Notes: generated from the sequence alone by a model not told the origin. A stretch of DNA of 64,000 bases from CAYRFF01 sp964423575 (GCA_964423575.1 CAYRFF010000011.1:8470-72469); one strand, 5' to 3'. Shown: positions 1-8,700, counted from the first letter of the stretch. Numbers and translations are program-made.

Positions 1-1
1 A

Positions 2-907
2 AGACATTGGAAAGCGATTAAAACCGAAACAGAATTACAACAGGTAGATAATGCGATGATTAAAGATGGCGTTGCGTTAACCAAAGCCTTTATGTGGCTT
101 GAGAAAACTCTAGAAGAGCGAAGTGTCAGCGAGTATGAGTTTTCGAACAAAATCGCCGAATGCAGAGCGCTGCAAAAAGGTTATGTCGGAGAGAGCTTTA
201 ATGCTATTGTCGGATACAAAGGAAATGGAGCAATCGTACACTACAGCCCTACACCGGAAGGATCCGCGCAAATCGAAAAAAACGGTATTCTCTTATGTGA
301 TAGCGGAGGACAATACCTAGATGGCACCACAGACATAACCAGGACAGTTCATCTTTCTCCGACTCCCGTAGACATCAAGAAACATTACACGCTCGTATTA
401 AAGGGACATATAGGTCTTGCAAAAGCAATTTTCCCGGAAGGAACCAGAGGAATTCAACTGGATGTTGAAGCACGTCGTCACTTATGGAAACATGGCCTGA
501 ATTATGGACACGGAACCGGACACGGGGTAGGTTTTTTTCTAAACGTCCACGAATCACCTCAGGGCTTCAGCTCCAATCTCGATGAGAGAGGATCTACCAT
601 TCTGGAGCCGGGAATGCTGAGCAGCAATGAACCGGGCCTTTATATTGAGAATGAATACGGAATAAGAATAGAAAATTTAATAGTTTGCCAAAAGTCAGAA
701 GAATTCCCTTCTTACCTCGAGCACAAAACAATCACTCTTTTCCCGATAGATTCTGAACTGATTTATACGGACTGGATGACTATGGAAGAGCTAAAATGGC
801 TAAACGCATATCACAGAAAGGTAAAACGCACCCTCATACCCTACCTGAATGAAGAGGAAAAGCTTTGGATGGAGGAGAAATGTGCGCCTATTGAAATACA
901 TGAATAA
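2..907 (+). CDS. Xaa-Pro aminopeptidase (M24 family), C-terminal part
   Basis: This is the catalytic part of an M24 metallopeptidase of the aminopeptidase P type, which removes N-terminal residues preceding proline. The reading frame is open to the window edge, so the N-terminal domain lies outside. The pita-bread metal ligands are visible: an Asp in LLCDSGGQYLDGTTDITRT with a second Asp in the same stretch, a His in GHGTGHGVGFF, and Glu residues in LEPGMLSSNEPGLY and YGIRIENL. The short C-terminal tail (ITLFPIDSELI onward) is typical of the PepP/prolidase group. No signal peptide can be judged because the start is missing. No same-strand partner follows closely. The family call is firm; exact substrate preference is inferred. 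Confidence 0.93.
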   Translation, partial: RHWKAIKTETELQQVDNAMIKDGVALTKAFMWLEKTLEERSVSEYEFSNKIAECRALQKGYVGESFNAIVGYKGNGAIVHYSPTPEGSAQIEKNGILLCDSGGQYLDGTTDITRTVHLSPTPVDIKKHYTLVLKGHIGLAKAIFPEGTRGIQLDVEARRHLWKHGLNYGHGTGHGVGFFLNVHESPQGFSSNLDERGSTILEPGMLSSNEPGLYIENEYGIRIENLIVCQKSEEFPSYLEHKTITLFPIDSELIYTDWMTMEELKWLNAYHRKVKRTLIPYLNEEEKLWMEEKCAPIEIHE

Positions 908-1000
908 AAAATGTCAGAAGCCAAACCTGAAAAATATTAATCCTTTTTCTTGTATGGGCAGTCTAAAGTCAATATCTTTGGTGCAAGAAATTCAGAAAAT

Positions 1001-1132
1001 ATGCCTAATCACCTAATAAATGAAGGCGCAAAGGGTCGCTTTATATGGAAACTTTTCCTTGCAATAGTTCTATTCACTGTAATGGTTATATATATATATA
1101 AGGCCAACTTCGTTGATATCAATCCCGTATAA
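1001..1132 (+). CDS. Possible small single-pass membrane protein
   Basis: A 43-residue frame starts at ATG 1001. A longer version would need a TTG at 950. It has a short polar N-terminus, one hydrophobic segment (roughly residues 15-32, rich in Leu, Ile, Val and Phe) and a short tail. I recognise no family. It lies about 95 bases after the aminopeptidase stop and has no clear promoter, so it could be a chance frame through AT-rich DNA. Confidence 0.25.
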   Translation: MPNHLINEGAKGRFIWKLFLAIVLFTVMVIYIYKANFVDINPV

Positions 1133-1393
1133 ATCACCTTCTACGCTGCCTCTGTATAAATAATTCCACCTTTCGGCGCGATATACTCTCAGTATAATCG
1201 GCATTATTTTATTATTACTATACACTAAAAAGTGAGCGAGGCATAAGTTCCAGCTAATCTTATTCTTTCACCTACTCCTGGTAAACATCCACAATCTGCT
1301 TTTCTACCAGAGAGTAGCCAAGCAATGCCAGATCCATAAACTTAATATGATAAATTATCGAAAATTGGGCTTAGGGGGCTTAAAAATGAGAAG
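1133..1393. other. Intergenic stretch without a supported gene
   Basis: No gene, terminator or promoter could be supported here. On the minus strand, about 1350 to 1230, two short overlapping open frames (about 21 and 38 codons) read somewhat like protein, with a Gly-rich piece containing GVGERIRLAG, but the longer one has no ATG start. They may be remnants or chance. Confidence 0.4.
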
Positions 1394-1466
1394 TGACTCC
1401 GCCGGGACTCGAACCCGGGACCCTCTGATTAAAAGTCAGATGCTCTACCACCTGAGCTACGGAGTC
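1394..1466 (-). tRNA. tRNA-Lys (anticodon TTT)
   Basis: On the minus strand the acceptor arms GACTCCG and CGGAGTC pair perfectly with discriminator A. The D-arm contains AGCTCAGGTGGTAGAGC, the anticodon loop reads CTTTTAA (TTT, lysine), and the T-arm has GGGTTCGAGTCCC. Length is 73 nt and no CCA is encoded. A Bacteroidota-type promoter lies 28 bases upstream. Confidence 0.97.
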
Positions 1467-1493
1467 ATACCCCCTATTTTTCAAGGACGGACG

Positions 1494-1523
1494 CAAAGAT
1501 AAAATTTCTTTTTGTAAGACAAA
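1494..1523 (-). promoter_or_regulatory. Bacteroidota-type promoter of tRNA-Lys
   Basis: Read on the minus strand: TTTG (1523-1520), 18 bases, then TATCTTTG (1501-1494), matching the Bacteroidota primary-sigma consensus. The -7 box lies 28 bases before the mature tRNA 5' end. Confidence 0.75.
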
Positions 1524-1557
1524 AATACATTTCATCTTTTTTATAAATATTTTTAAT

Positions 1558-2484
1558 TTATTTCTTTTCTATCACCCAAGAAGTTCCGTCTACCGCAAGT
1601 TCAGAATTGGGAAACACTGATCTAGCCTCATCAAGAAGCGGGTTTAGATCTTCATACCTTGAACTAAAATGTCCAAGCAATAATTTTCCTGCATTTGCCT
1701 TTAAGGCAAATTTCGCCGCCTGAGCAGCTGTGGAATGTCCGGTTTTCTCTGCCCGTGCAGCTGCTTCCTCAAGAAAAGTAGACTCATGATATAACAAATC
1801 GACGTTTTCAACCATAGGAGCGCGCTCAGGTAGATACATCGTATCAGCCATATATGCATAAGATCTTGCCTCGCGCATAGGCAATACATAATCTCTATAG
1901 TTGAAAATTCTTCCATCTTTCAACTCCACATCCATCCCCTTCTTCAGTTCAACAAGAGTCCATAAGGGAATATCCGATTCTTCCAACTTTTCCTTATCTA
2001 TATTGTACTCCGTAATCTTTTCTCTGAGTAGATAACCAGTTGCAGGAATACGATGTGCCAATGGGATTGTCAGTACTTCAAGGTGCTTATTTCCATAAAC
2101 AACTTTATGTTCAGTACAATCTACATTATGAAACGTAAGTGGGTATGTCAGTTGAATTCCCGATATATCGAGAAAACCGTTGATAAAGGTGCCCAATCCT
2201 TCAGGAGCATAAATTTCAAGTTCCTTTTCCCTATTATTCAGGCTTAGACTAGTTAACAATCCCGGGAGTCCAAAGATGTGATCGCCATGTAGATGTGAAA
2301 TAAAAATCGCATCCAGGGCAAAGGGGCTTAATTTATATTCTTGCAGACGGAATTGACAACCTTCTCCGCAATCAATCAGATAATTGTACTTGCCATATCG
2401 GACATATTGGGCACTTGGAAATCGCCCTTTAAAAGGCAAGGCGGAATTGGAGCCTAGGATATGTACTATAAAATCACTGCTCAC
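1558..2484 (-). CDS. rnz: Ribonuclease Z
   Basis: Zinc-dependent tRNA 3' endonuclease that trims tRNA precursors lacking an encoded CCA, which fits the CCA-less tRNA genes here. It is a metallo-beta-lactamase fold of 308 residues, the normal bacterial length. The signature FISHLHGDHIFGLPG (about residues 61-75) carries ligands His64, His66, Asp68 and His69. Further ligands are in the AHRIPATGY, ADTMYLPE, HESTF and LLGHFSSRY segments. The start is GTG, two bases after the STAS gene stop, so the two are almost certainly co-transcribed from the promoter at 2895-2925. The stop lies just before the tRNA-Lys promoter. Confidence 0.95.
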   Translation of the reverse strand: MSSDFIVHILGSNSALPFKGRFPSAQYVRYGKYNYLIDCGEGCQFRLQEYKLSPFALDAIFISHLHGDHIFGLPGLLTSLSLNNREKELEIYAPEGLGTFINGFLDISGIQLTYPLTFHNVDCTEHKVVYGNKHLEVLTIPLAHRIPATGYLLREKITEYNIDKEKLEESDIPLWTLVELKKGMDVELKDGRIFNYRDYVLPMREARSYAYMADTMYLPERAPMVENVDLLYHESTFLEEAAARAEKTGHSTAAQAAKFALKANAGKLLLGHFSSRYEDLNPLLDEARSVFPNSELAVDGTSWVIEKK

Positions 2485-2486
2485 CC

Positions 2487-2861
2487 TTAATCATCCTGTT
2501 CACTATGTTTCTGAACCTGATCCATCAAAAGCAGATTTTCAGCTTCTTCAAGATCTTTAGTAATCTTCAGGATGGTATGTAACCTGGAGATTTCGATAAT
2601 TTTCCTCACGTTATCGCTGTCAATTCTAGTCAATGCAAAAAAGCCCTCTTCCTTCCATAGACGATTGGCAGTAAGAATGGCACTCAAGCCTGAAGAATCG
2701 ATGTAATCGACTTCTTGCATGTCTACAATTAAATTATGTACGCCCTCATTCTTGAGAAAAATAAACTGTGATTTCAGCTCCGGAGAGATCAGTGAGTCTA
2801 CTTTTTCCTCCTGAATTTTAAATATCGCATACTTTTCTCGCTTATCTAGTGAATATTTCAT
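2487..2861 (-). CDS. STAS-domain anti-sigma factor antagonist
   Basis: A 124-residue single STAS domain of the SpoIIAA/RsbV type. The characteristic motif DYIDSSGLSAIL lies at about residues 53-64; the serine in DSSGL is the residue that cognate anti-sigma kinases phosphorylate in this family. No kinase or phosphatase gene is adjacent, so its partner is unknown. It is the first gene of a two-gene unit with RNase Z, two bases downstream. This linkage recurs in Bacteroidota as far as I recall, but a functional tie is not established. Family call firm; regulatory role inferred. Confidence 0.88.
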   Translation of the reverse strand: MKYSLDKREKYAIFKIQEEKVDSLISPELKSQFIFLKNEGVHNLIVDMQEVDYIDSSGLSAILTANRLWKEEGFFALTRIDSDNVRKIIEISRLHTILKITKDLEEAENLLLMDQVQKHSEQDD

Positions 2862-2894
2862 TCTGTTCCTCTTTTTTACTTAGTTGATTCAGGG

Positions 2895-2925
2895 CAAAGA
2901 TAGCAGTCTTCTTCTATGGTGCAAA
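2895..2925 (-). promoter_or_regulatory. Promoter of the STAS-rnz operon
   Basis: Minus strand: TTTG (2925-2922), 19-base spacer, TATCTTTG (2902-2895). A full match to the Bacteroidota consensus, 34 bases before the STAS ATG. Confidence 0.8.
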
Positions 2926-3302
2926 ACGCTTTTAAACAATTACCCTTTCCCACTCTCATTTTTAGTATCGCTTACGCAAATGTTAAATATATTATTTTCA
3001 TAGTCAATATAAATATAATGCAATAATTGTAATTAAATTGCACCCTAAAGGCTCAAATTTGAATCGAATATAAAATTTAAAAATGTATCGCCTCAATAGT
3101 CCGGGAATGGTAATAATAAACAACAAACGTTAACATAGGGTTAAAGTCAGGTCAGGATGGCACTTTTAATGGCTAATTTGCGTCATTAAGTCAGGAAAAT
3201 CCATTAAAAGTGTAATGGCACAATTTTTAAGCATATATTTACTATTGAATAGTCTGTAAAGGACAATTCGTTATAAATATAGAAAAATTCACAGGAATAG
3301 CA
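2926..3302. other. Intergenic region upstream of clpC
   Basis: AT-rich region with no gene found. It holds the inverted repeat at 3161-3212, described separately. No exact TAnnTTTG box lies in the clpC direction; the nearest is TATATTTA around 3234. Confidence 0.5.
3161..3212. repeat. 12-bp perfect inverted repeat upstream of clpC
   Basis: CACTTTTAATGG (3161-3172) and its exact reverse complement CCATTAAAAGTG (3201-3212) are separated by 28 bases. It lies 90 bases before the clpC ATG. It is not a CIRCE element (GAGTGCTAA type) nor the CtsR heptad repeat. AAGTCAGG also occurs twice nearby as a direct repeat. It may be an operator or a leader hairpin. Confidence 0.55.
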
Positions 3303-5900
3303 ATGAATAGAAAATTTTCAAAAGACGTGAAAGAAATTCTGCATGAGAGCACCAGGGAAGCCTTTAGGCTCGGCAATAATTTTGTCGGACCTGAACATCT
3401 CTTACTGGGTGTCTTGAAATCAGAATCCGTATATATAAAGAAAATAATGGAATCTCTGGAGATTGAACTCGACGATCTTATTGAGGATCTTGAAGAAGTT
3501 TCACAAAGAGCAGTTTCCGACAAATCAGGCTACAACATAAGCAATGTTCAGCTTGACAAGGAAGCCTCCAGGATTTTAAAAGTTAGTTTTCTTGAGGCTA
3601 AGTTGTTCGGGCTGACTGAGATCAGTCCTGAAATGCTTGTTTTATCCATTCTGAAACATGATGATAATGAGGCAGCAAATATCTTAGCTGATTACGATGT
3701 AGATTATGAAATATTCAGAGAAGAGCTCGAGTATATCATTCAGGAAGGCGATTACATAGGACCGGATATCACATCAGAAACACCTTCTGATTCAGATATG
3801 CCGATGGAAGATGATGAAGGAGACGCCGCAGGCCGTTACGGAAGTTCAAGAAAAGTAAGGACCAAGTCCAGAACTCCGGTATTGGATAATTTTGGTAGAG
3901 ACATAACCAGGCTGGCGGAAGAAGACGAGCTAGATCCCATTATCGGTCGTGAGAATGAGATTGAACGCGTGTCTCAGATTTTGAGTCGACGTAAGAAAAA
4001 CAACCCTATTCTCATCGGAGAGCCGGGTGTGGGTAAAACTGCAATCGTAGAGGGTCTCGCTCTCAGAATCAGGGACAAGAAGGTTTCCAGAACTCTTTTC
4101 AACAAGAGAATCGTCATGCTTGACCTAGCAGCATTGGTTGCCGGAACTAAGTATCGTGGACAGTTTGAAGAGCGCATGAAAGCGATTATGAAAGAGCTGG
4201 AAAAGAATGATGACGTTATTCTTTTCATCGATGAGATTCATACAATTGTAGGTGCGGGTGGAGCAACAGGGTCTCTGGATGCAAGTAATATTTTCAAACC
4301 TGCTCTTGCCAGGGGAGAACTTCAGTGTATTGGTGCATCCACGCTTGATGAGTTCAGACAGCATATCGAAAAAGACGGTGCTCTTGAAAGACGTTTCCAG
4401 AAAGTTCTGGTTGAGCCGCCTTCGGTAGAAGAAACAATCGATATACTCGAGAGAATCAAGGAAAATTATGAAAACTTCCACAATGTCACCTATAGCGATG
4501 AGGCTATTAAAGCTTGCGTCAAATTAAGTGACAGATACATCAGCGACAGATTCTTGCCGGATAAGGCAATCGATATTCTGGATGAAGTCGGTGCTCGAGT
4601 ACATCTGAAGAATATACACGTTCCTAAACATATCGAGGAACTTGAAGAAAAGATAGAAAAGCTAAAGCTTGCTAAAAACAAGGCTGTAAAGAATCAGCAG
4701 TATGAAAAAGCAGCTGAGTTCAGAGATAGTGAATCCAAGCTCTCTCGCCAACTTGAGCGCGCAAAAGAAAAATGGGAAGAAGAAACCAAATCTATGCGCT
4801 ATCCAGTTGAAGAAAGCGATATTGCCGAAGTTGTTGCGATGATGACCGGTATTCCTATGCAGCGTGTCGAGCAATCTGAAAGCAAGAAGCTCGTGGAAAT
4901 GAGCGAGGATATTAAGAAAGAAGTCATCGGTCAGGATGAGGCAATTAAGAAAATAACCAGAGCGATACAGCGTAATCGCGTGGGATTAAAAGATCCTAAC
5001 AAGCCAATTGGTTCTTTTATTTTCCTGGGACCTACGGGTGTTGGTAAGACAGAACTTGCCAAAGCGTTATCAAGATATCTGTTTGATACTGAAGACGCTC
5101 TGGTTCGTCTGGACATGAGTGAATATATGGAGAAGTTCAGTATTTCAAGACTTATCGGAGCACCTCCGGGCTATGTGGGATATGAAGAAGGTGGACAGCT
5201 TACTGAACAAGTGCGCAGGAAGCCGTACTCAGTCATATTGTTTGATGAGATTGAGAAAGCACATCCTGACGTCTACAATATCTTATTGCAGGTACTTGAT
5301 GACGGTCAGCTCACAGATGGCTTAGGTAGAAAGGTCAATTTCAAGAACACTTTAATCATCATGACTTCCAATATCGGAGTGCGAAATCTAAAAGATTTTG
5401 GACAAGGTGTAGGATTTGAGACAAGTGCGAGAAGAGACGGTAAGGATGAGCATGCCAAGAGTGTAATTCAGCAAGCTTTGAAGCGTACATTTGCTCCGGA
5501 GTTTCTCAACAGACTTGATGACTTGATTATTTTCAATTCTCTTACACAAGAGAATATTTACAAAATTATCGACATCAGTCTCGCACAGTTATATGATAGA
5601 TTAAGTGAATTGGATTTTACATTGGAATTATCCGATGAGGCCAAGAAATTTGTTTCAGAGAAGGGCTTTGACCCTCAGTATGGAGCAAGACCACTGAATC
5701 GGGCTATTCAGAAGTACATAGAAGACCCGTTGGCAGAATTCATACTTAATGAAAAGCCGAAAGAGAATAGTGCTCTTGTGGCGGATCTTGACGAAGATGG
5801 AGAAAGTCTTGTGATAAGTTTTGCCAAAGTTGAAAAAGCTAAGAGAAGTGAGGAAGGTTCAGTGGACACGAAGAAGAAGGCAGAAGAAGAGGAATCGTAA
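3303..5900 (+). CDS. clpC: ATP-dependent Clp protease ATP-binding subunit ClpC
   Basis: Hexameric AAA+ unfoldase that feeds substrates to ClpP in the cytoplasm. At 865 residues it has the full ClpC layout: a double Clp-N repeat (about 1-145, containing VGPEHLLLGVL), first AAA+ domain with Walker A GEPGVGKT (about 239-246) and Walker B ILFIDEIHT, a UVR/coiled-coil middle segment (NQQYEKAAEFRD) that distinguishes ClpC from ClpA, and a second AAA+ domain with GPTGVGKT (about 576-583) and ILFDEIEKAHPDV. A ClpB-like C-terminal domain follows (FDPQYGARPLNRAIQ), then a charged Lys/Glu tail. The start at ATG 3303 gives the expected N-terminus. No mcsA/mcsB or ctsR neighbours are present. It is followed by a hairpin and then infC. 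Confidence 0.97.
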   Translation: MNRKFSKDVKEILHESTREAFRLGNNFVGPEHLLLGVLKSESVYIKKIMESLEIELDDLIEDLEEVSQRAVSDKSGYNISNVQLDKEASRILKVSFLEAKLFGLTEISPEMLVLSILKHDDNEAANILADYDVDYEIFREELEYIIQEGDYIGPDITSETPSDSDMPMEDDEGDAAGRYGSSRKVRTKSRTPVLDNFGRDITRLAEEDELDPIIGRENEIERVSQILSRRKKNNPILIGEPGVGKTAIVEGLALRIRDKKVSRTLFNKRIVMLDLAALVAGTKYRGQFEERMKAIMKELEKNDDVILFIDEIHTIVGAGGATGSLDASNIFKPALARGELQCIGASTLDEFRQHIEKDGALERRFQKVLVEPPSVEETIDILERIKENYENFHNVTYSDEAIKACVKLSDRYISDRFLPDKAIDILDEVGARVHLKNIHVPKHIEELEEKIEKLKLAKNKAVKNQQYEKAAEFRDSESKLSRQLERAKEKWEEETKSMRYPVEESDIAEVVAMMTGIPMQRVEQSESKKLVEMSEDIKKEVIGQDEAIKKITRAIQRNRVGLKDPNKPIGSFIFLGPTGVGKTELAKALSRYLFDTEDALVRLDMSEYMEKFSISRLIGAPPGYVGYEEGGQLTEQVRRKPYSVILFDEIEKAHPDVYNILLQVLDDGQLTDGLGRKVNFKNTLIIMTSNIGVRNLKDFGQGVGFETSARRDGKDEHAKSVIQQALKRTFAPEFLNRLDDLIIFNSLTQENIYKIIDISLAQLYDRLSELDFTLELSDEAKKFVSEKGFDPQYGARPLNRAIQKYIEDPLAEFILNEKPKENSALVADLDEDGESLVISFAKVEKAKRSEEGSVDTKKKAEEEES

Positions 5901-5925
5901 ATATAATTTATAGAACAAATATTAA

Positions 5926-5959
5926 ATATACAGGAGGCAAAACATTGTCTCCTGTATAT
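5926..5959 (+). terminator. Hairpin after clpC (weak terminator)
   Basis: An 11-bp perfect stem, arms 5926-5936 and 5949-5959, with a 12-base loop. It has no strong T-run, so it may be a weak terminator or part of the infC leader. Confidence 0.5.
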
Positions 5960-6001
5960 CAATTACTTATAAAAGCATTATTCAATTTAAATTAAAATCA
6001 T

Positions 6002-6586
6002 TTGGCAAGAGGTCAGTATTACAGAAATAACGATAGAGATAAAAACGCTTACAGAGTTAACGATGATATCAGAGTCCCGGAGGTAAGACTCGTGGGTGAT
6101 GATCTTGAAGAAATCAGCGATTTAGTCGGTGAAGACATTGAAGTAGACGTTTACCCTACATCCAAGGTTAAGGAGTGGGCGAGAAAAGCGGAACTGGATG
6201 TCGTGGAAATATCACCAAAGGCAAAGCCCCCTGCTGTAAAAATCCTCGATTACAACAAGTTCTTATACGATAAGAAAAAGCGTGAGAGGAAAATCAAGAA
6301 GAATGCTCAGAAGACAGTAGTAAAGGAAATCCGATTTGGTCCCAATACTGATGAGCACGACTTCAACTTTAAACTCAATCACGCTAAGGGCTTTCTTGAA
6401 GAAGGTGCCAAGGTCAGGGCTTATGTACATTTCAGGGGACGTTCTATCGTATTTAAAGATAGAGGAGAACTATTATTACTCCGCTTTTTAAAGGAACTAG
6501 AAGAACTGGGAGCTGCGGAAGCGCTACCAAAAATGGAAGGAAGACGTATGTCTGTTATGGTTTCCCCAAAGAAAAAGAAGAGTTAA
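6002..6586 (+). CDS. infC: Translation initiation factor IF-3
   Basis: IF-3 binds the 30S subunit, prevents premature 50S joining and checks start-codon selection. The 194 residues show the N-terminal domain (RVNDDIRVPEVRLVGDD), a basic linker (KKKRERKIKKNAQKTV) and the C-terminal domain (EIRFGPNTDEHDFNFKL; MEGRRMSVMVSPK). The start must be non-ATG: the frame opens only after a TAA at 5993 and the first plausible codon is TTG at 6002. No in-frame ATG occurs before the end of the protein. A rare start codon on infC is the classic basis of IF-3 autoregulation in other bacteria. It is followed by rpmI and rplT, the conserved infC-rpmI-rplT order. Confidence 0.96.
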   Translation: MARGQYYRNNDRDKNAYRVNDDIRVPEVRLVGDDLEEISDLVGEDIEVDVYPTSKVKEWARKAELDVVEISPKAKPPAVKILDYNKFLYDKKKRERKIKKNAQKTVVKEIRFGPNTDEHDFNFKLNHAKGFLEEGAKVRAYVHFRGRSIVFKDRGELLLLRFLKELEELGAAEALPKMEGRRMSVMVSPKKKKS

Positions 6587-6604
6587 AAATATTTCTGGGA
6601 TAAA

Positions 6605-6636
6605 TTTGCTATTTCAGGTTACAAAGAATATCTTTG
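6605..6636 (+). promoter_or_regulatory. Possible internal promoter before rpmI
   Basis: TTTG (6605-6608), 20 bases, TATCTTTG (6629-6636) in the infC-rpmI gap, 30 bases before the rpmI ATG. The match is good, but the box also forms part of a small dyad with the preceding CAAAGA, so it could be structural. Confidence 0.5.
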
Positions 6637-6666
6637 CTGACCTAAATTATCAAAACGGATAAGATT

Positions 6667-6861
6667 ATGCCTAAAATGAAGACGCACTCCGGTGCAAAGA
6701 AGAGATTTAAAGTGACTGGTTCAGGGAAAATTATGCATAAGCGTTCCAATAATTATCACCTTGCCAGGAAAAAATCCAAGAGTAGAAAATTACGCCTTGA
6801 AGGAAAGACAGTATTAGATAAGTCTAACCTTTCAGCCGTAAGAGACATGCTTTGCATGTAA
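6667..6861 (+). CDS. rpmI: 50S ribosomal protein L35
   Basis: A 64-residue, highly basic protein with the invariant start PKMKTHSGAKKRFKVTGSGK and the NNYHLARKKSKSRKLRL segment that binds 23S rRNA. Length matches the family. It sits 80 bases after infC and 72 bases before rplT. It may be transcribed both from upstream and from the internal promoter at 6605. Confidence 0.97.
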   Translation: MPKMKTHSGAKKRFKVTGSGKIMHKRSNNYHLARKKSKSRKLRLEGKTVLDKSNLSAVRDMLCM

Positions 6862-6883
6862 TTGAATTATATTTTTTAACGAG

Positions 6884-6916
6884 GTTACAGGTTTAAAGTG
6901 GTTTTCCCTCTGTAAC
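6884..6916 (+). promoter_or_regulatory. Hairpin between rpmI and rplT
   Basis: GTTACAG (6884-6890) pairs with CTGTAAC (6910-6916) across a 19-base loop, ending 17 bases before the rplT ATG. In several phyla L20 represses its own operon through leader structures; whether this stem does so is inference. Confidence 0.4.
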
Positions 6917-6933
6917 GTACTAAAATAACTATT

Positions 6934-7278
6934 ATGCCTAGAGCAACCAATTCAGTAGCTTCAAGAAATAGAAGAAAAAAATACTTTAAGGCAGCAAAAG
7001 GTTACTTCGGTGCAAGAAGTAAAGTTTATACAGTTGCCAAGAACGCAGTCGAAAAAGGATTGCAGTATGCCTACCGTGACAGAAAGAATAAGAAAAGAGC
7101 ATTCAGAAGTCTGTGGATTATGCGTATTAACGCAGCAGCACGTGAACACGGAATGTCCTATTCAGCTTTTATGCACAAGCTTTCAGAGAACGACATCAGT
7201 CTCAACAGAAAGGCTTTGGCTGATTTAGCAATGAATCACCCAACTGCATTTAAAGCTATCGTAGATAAGGTAGCATAA
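6934..7278 (+). CDS. rplT: 50S ribosomal protein L20
   Basis: A 114-residue basic protein needed early in 50S assembly. It opens with the family hallmark PRATNSVASRNRRKKYFKAA and contains KGYFGARSKVYTVAKNAVEKG and NRKALADLAMNHP. Length is typical. It is the last gene of infC-rpmI-rplT and is followed by a good terminator. Confidence 0.98.
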   Translation: MPRATNSVASRNRRKKYFKAAKGYFGARSKVYTVAKNAVEKGLQYAYRDRKNKKRAFRSLWIMRINAAAREHGMSYSAFMHKLSENDISLNRKALADLAMNHPTAFKAIVDKVA

Positions 7279-7311
7279 ACAGTAAGATAATTAAGAATTA
7301 ATCATGGCTGT

Positions 7312-7350
7312 GCGGATTGTGTCTTCGGATGCAGTCCGCTTTTTCTTTTT
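7312..7350 (+). terminator. Rho-independent terminator of rplT
   Basis: GCGGATTG (7312-7319) pairs with CAGTCCGC (7332-7339), with one G-T pair. It is followed by TTTTTCTTTTT. Confidence 0.85.
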
Positions 7351-7452
7351 ATAGATCTCTCAAACTCCGGATGCCTACAATTATGTATCTCTCATTCATA
7401 GAATCAGAGAGGAAACATTTGCGAAAGCTTAAATAAATACAAAATACTAATA

Positions 7453-8700
7453 TCAATGCCTTATCGCATCGACAGGATCCATACGCGAAGCACGGAAAGC
7501 GGGAATAAATCCTGCCAAAACTCCAATGAGTGCAGATAATCCGATTCCCAGAAGGATATTGTAGGCAGAAAGGAACATTTCAAAGCTCGCATAATTGTTG
7601 ACCACGGCCATCGTAATGTATACGAGAATTAAGCCTGCTATACCTCCTATCACACAGAGAACGATAGCCTCAATGAGGAATTCCATCAGAATAACATAGG
7701 ATGGAGCCCCCAAAGCCTTTTTGATACCTATAATTTTTATACGCTCATTTACAGAGACAAACATGATATTAGCTACAGAAAACATTCCTACAAGGATAGC
7801 AAAACCACCTATAAGCATTCCGGCGAGGCTCAGGATCCCAAAGACTCTTTCCAGGGCATTGGCAAGGATGGAAATTTCATTGAGCTCAAAGTTATTTTCC
7901 TCCATAGGTTTAAGCCGCCGTTCAGCTCGTAAACGGATAGTGATATCATCCTTCAACTGTTGCATAGTTCTGTCTTCTCCGGCCTTTACTGCGAGGAAAT
8001 GTGAGAAAAAGCGCGATTTATAGTTGATTAGTTTCTTCCCATTGGTCCAGGGAAGCATAATCATTTGGTCATAGGGAATAACATTTATAAGCGACTGTCC
8101 TTCCTCCTCAAATACGCCTATCACCTCGTATTTAAGGCCTTTAATCTTAATTATCTTTCCTATAGGATCTGCGTTTCCAAAAAGTGAACTAGCGACATCG
8201 TAGCCTATAATTGCAGAATTACTTCCACGCTCGTATTCATAGTTATTAAAATAACGTCCTCTGGCAATATTGAGTGGGAATACCCGGTCATATTCAAAGG
8301 TAACCGGCATCACGAAGATATTGGACAGGCTATTATTCATGTAGGTAATATTCCCTGCGCTCATAGCTGTAAACAGGGAAATCTCATCCTTTCCATCAAG
8401 ACTTGCCTTCAGAGCCTGATAATCCTCATAGCCGGGATATGGTCTCTTTAAGTATTTCCAATATTGTGAACCTGGATGCTCATTCCATGGCTCTCTTGAA
8501 ACGTATACAACATCATCGCCCAGCTTGGAAAAATTGTTTAAAACTTCATTTTCGAGTGAATCGACAGCAGCGAGTATAGAAATAATCGAAAAAATCCCTA
8601 TGGTTATCCCAAGCAGGGATAATAAGGTTCTGAGGCGATTGGCACTCAATTGTTGCCATGCCTGCAATACACTTTCATAAAGGATTCTAAATGCAATCAT
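7453..8700 (-). CDS. ABC transporter permease (MacB/FtsX type)
   Basis: A 415-residue inner-membrane permease. One N-terminal membrane helix (about 22-45, LLSLLGITIGIFSIISILAA) is followed by a large periplasmic MacB-PCD domain (about 50-270) and a C-terminal FtsX domain with three helices (about 283-305, 333-360, 378-402), ending in the typical FRASRMDPVDAIRH. Such proteins work with a separate ATPase as mechanotransmission pumps or for lipoprotein or peptide export. No ATPase gene is adjacent, so the partner and substrate are unknown. It is a single-gene unit convergent with rplT. Confidence 0.9.
   Translation of the reverse strand: MIAFRILYESVLQAWQQLSANRLRTLLSLLGITIGIFSIISILAAVDSLENEVLNNFSKLGDDVVYVSREPWNEHPGSQYWKYLKRPYPGYEDYQALKASLDGKDEISLFTAMSAGNITYMNNSLSNIFVMPVTFEYDRVFPLNIARGRYFNNYEYERGSNSAIIGYDVASSLFGNADPIGKIIKIKGLKYEVIGVFEEEGQSLINVIPYDQMIMLPWTNGKKLINYKSRFFSHFLAVKAGEDRTMQQLKDDITIRLRAERRLKPMEENNFELNEISILANALERVFGILSLAGMLIGGFAILVGMFSVANIMFVSVNERIKIIGIKKALGAPSYVILMEFLIEAIVLCVIGGIAGLILVYITMAVVNNYASFEMFLSAYNILLGIGLSALIGVLAGFIPAFRASRMDPVDAIRH

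Noticed and set aside
1230..1350. Minus-strand open frames as small genes
   Set aside because: They are about 21 and 38 codons, the longer lacks an ATG, and there is no promoter or family match.
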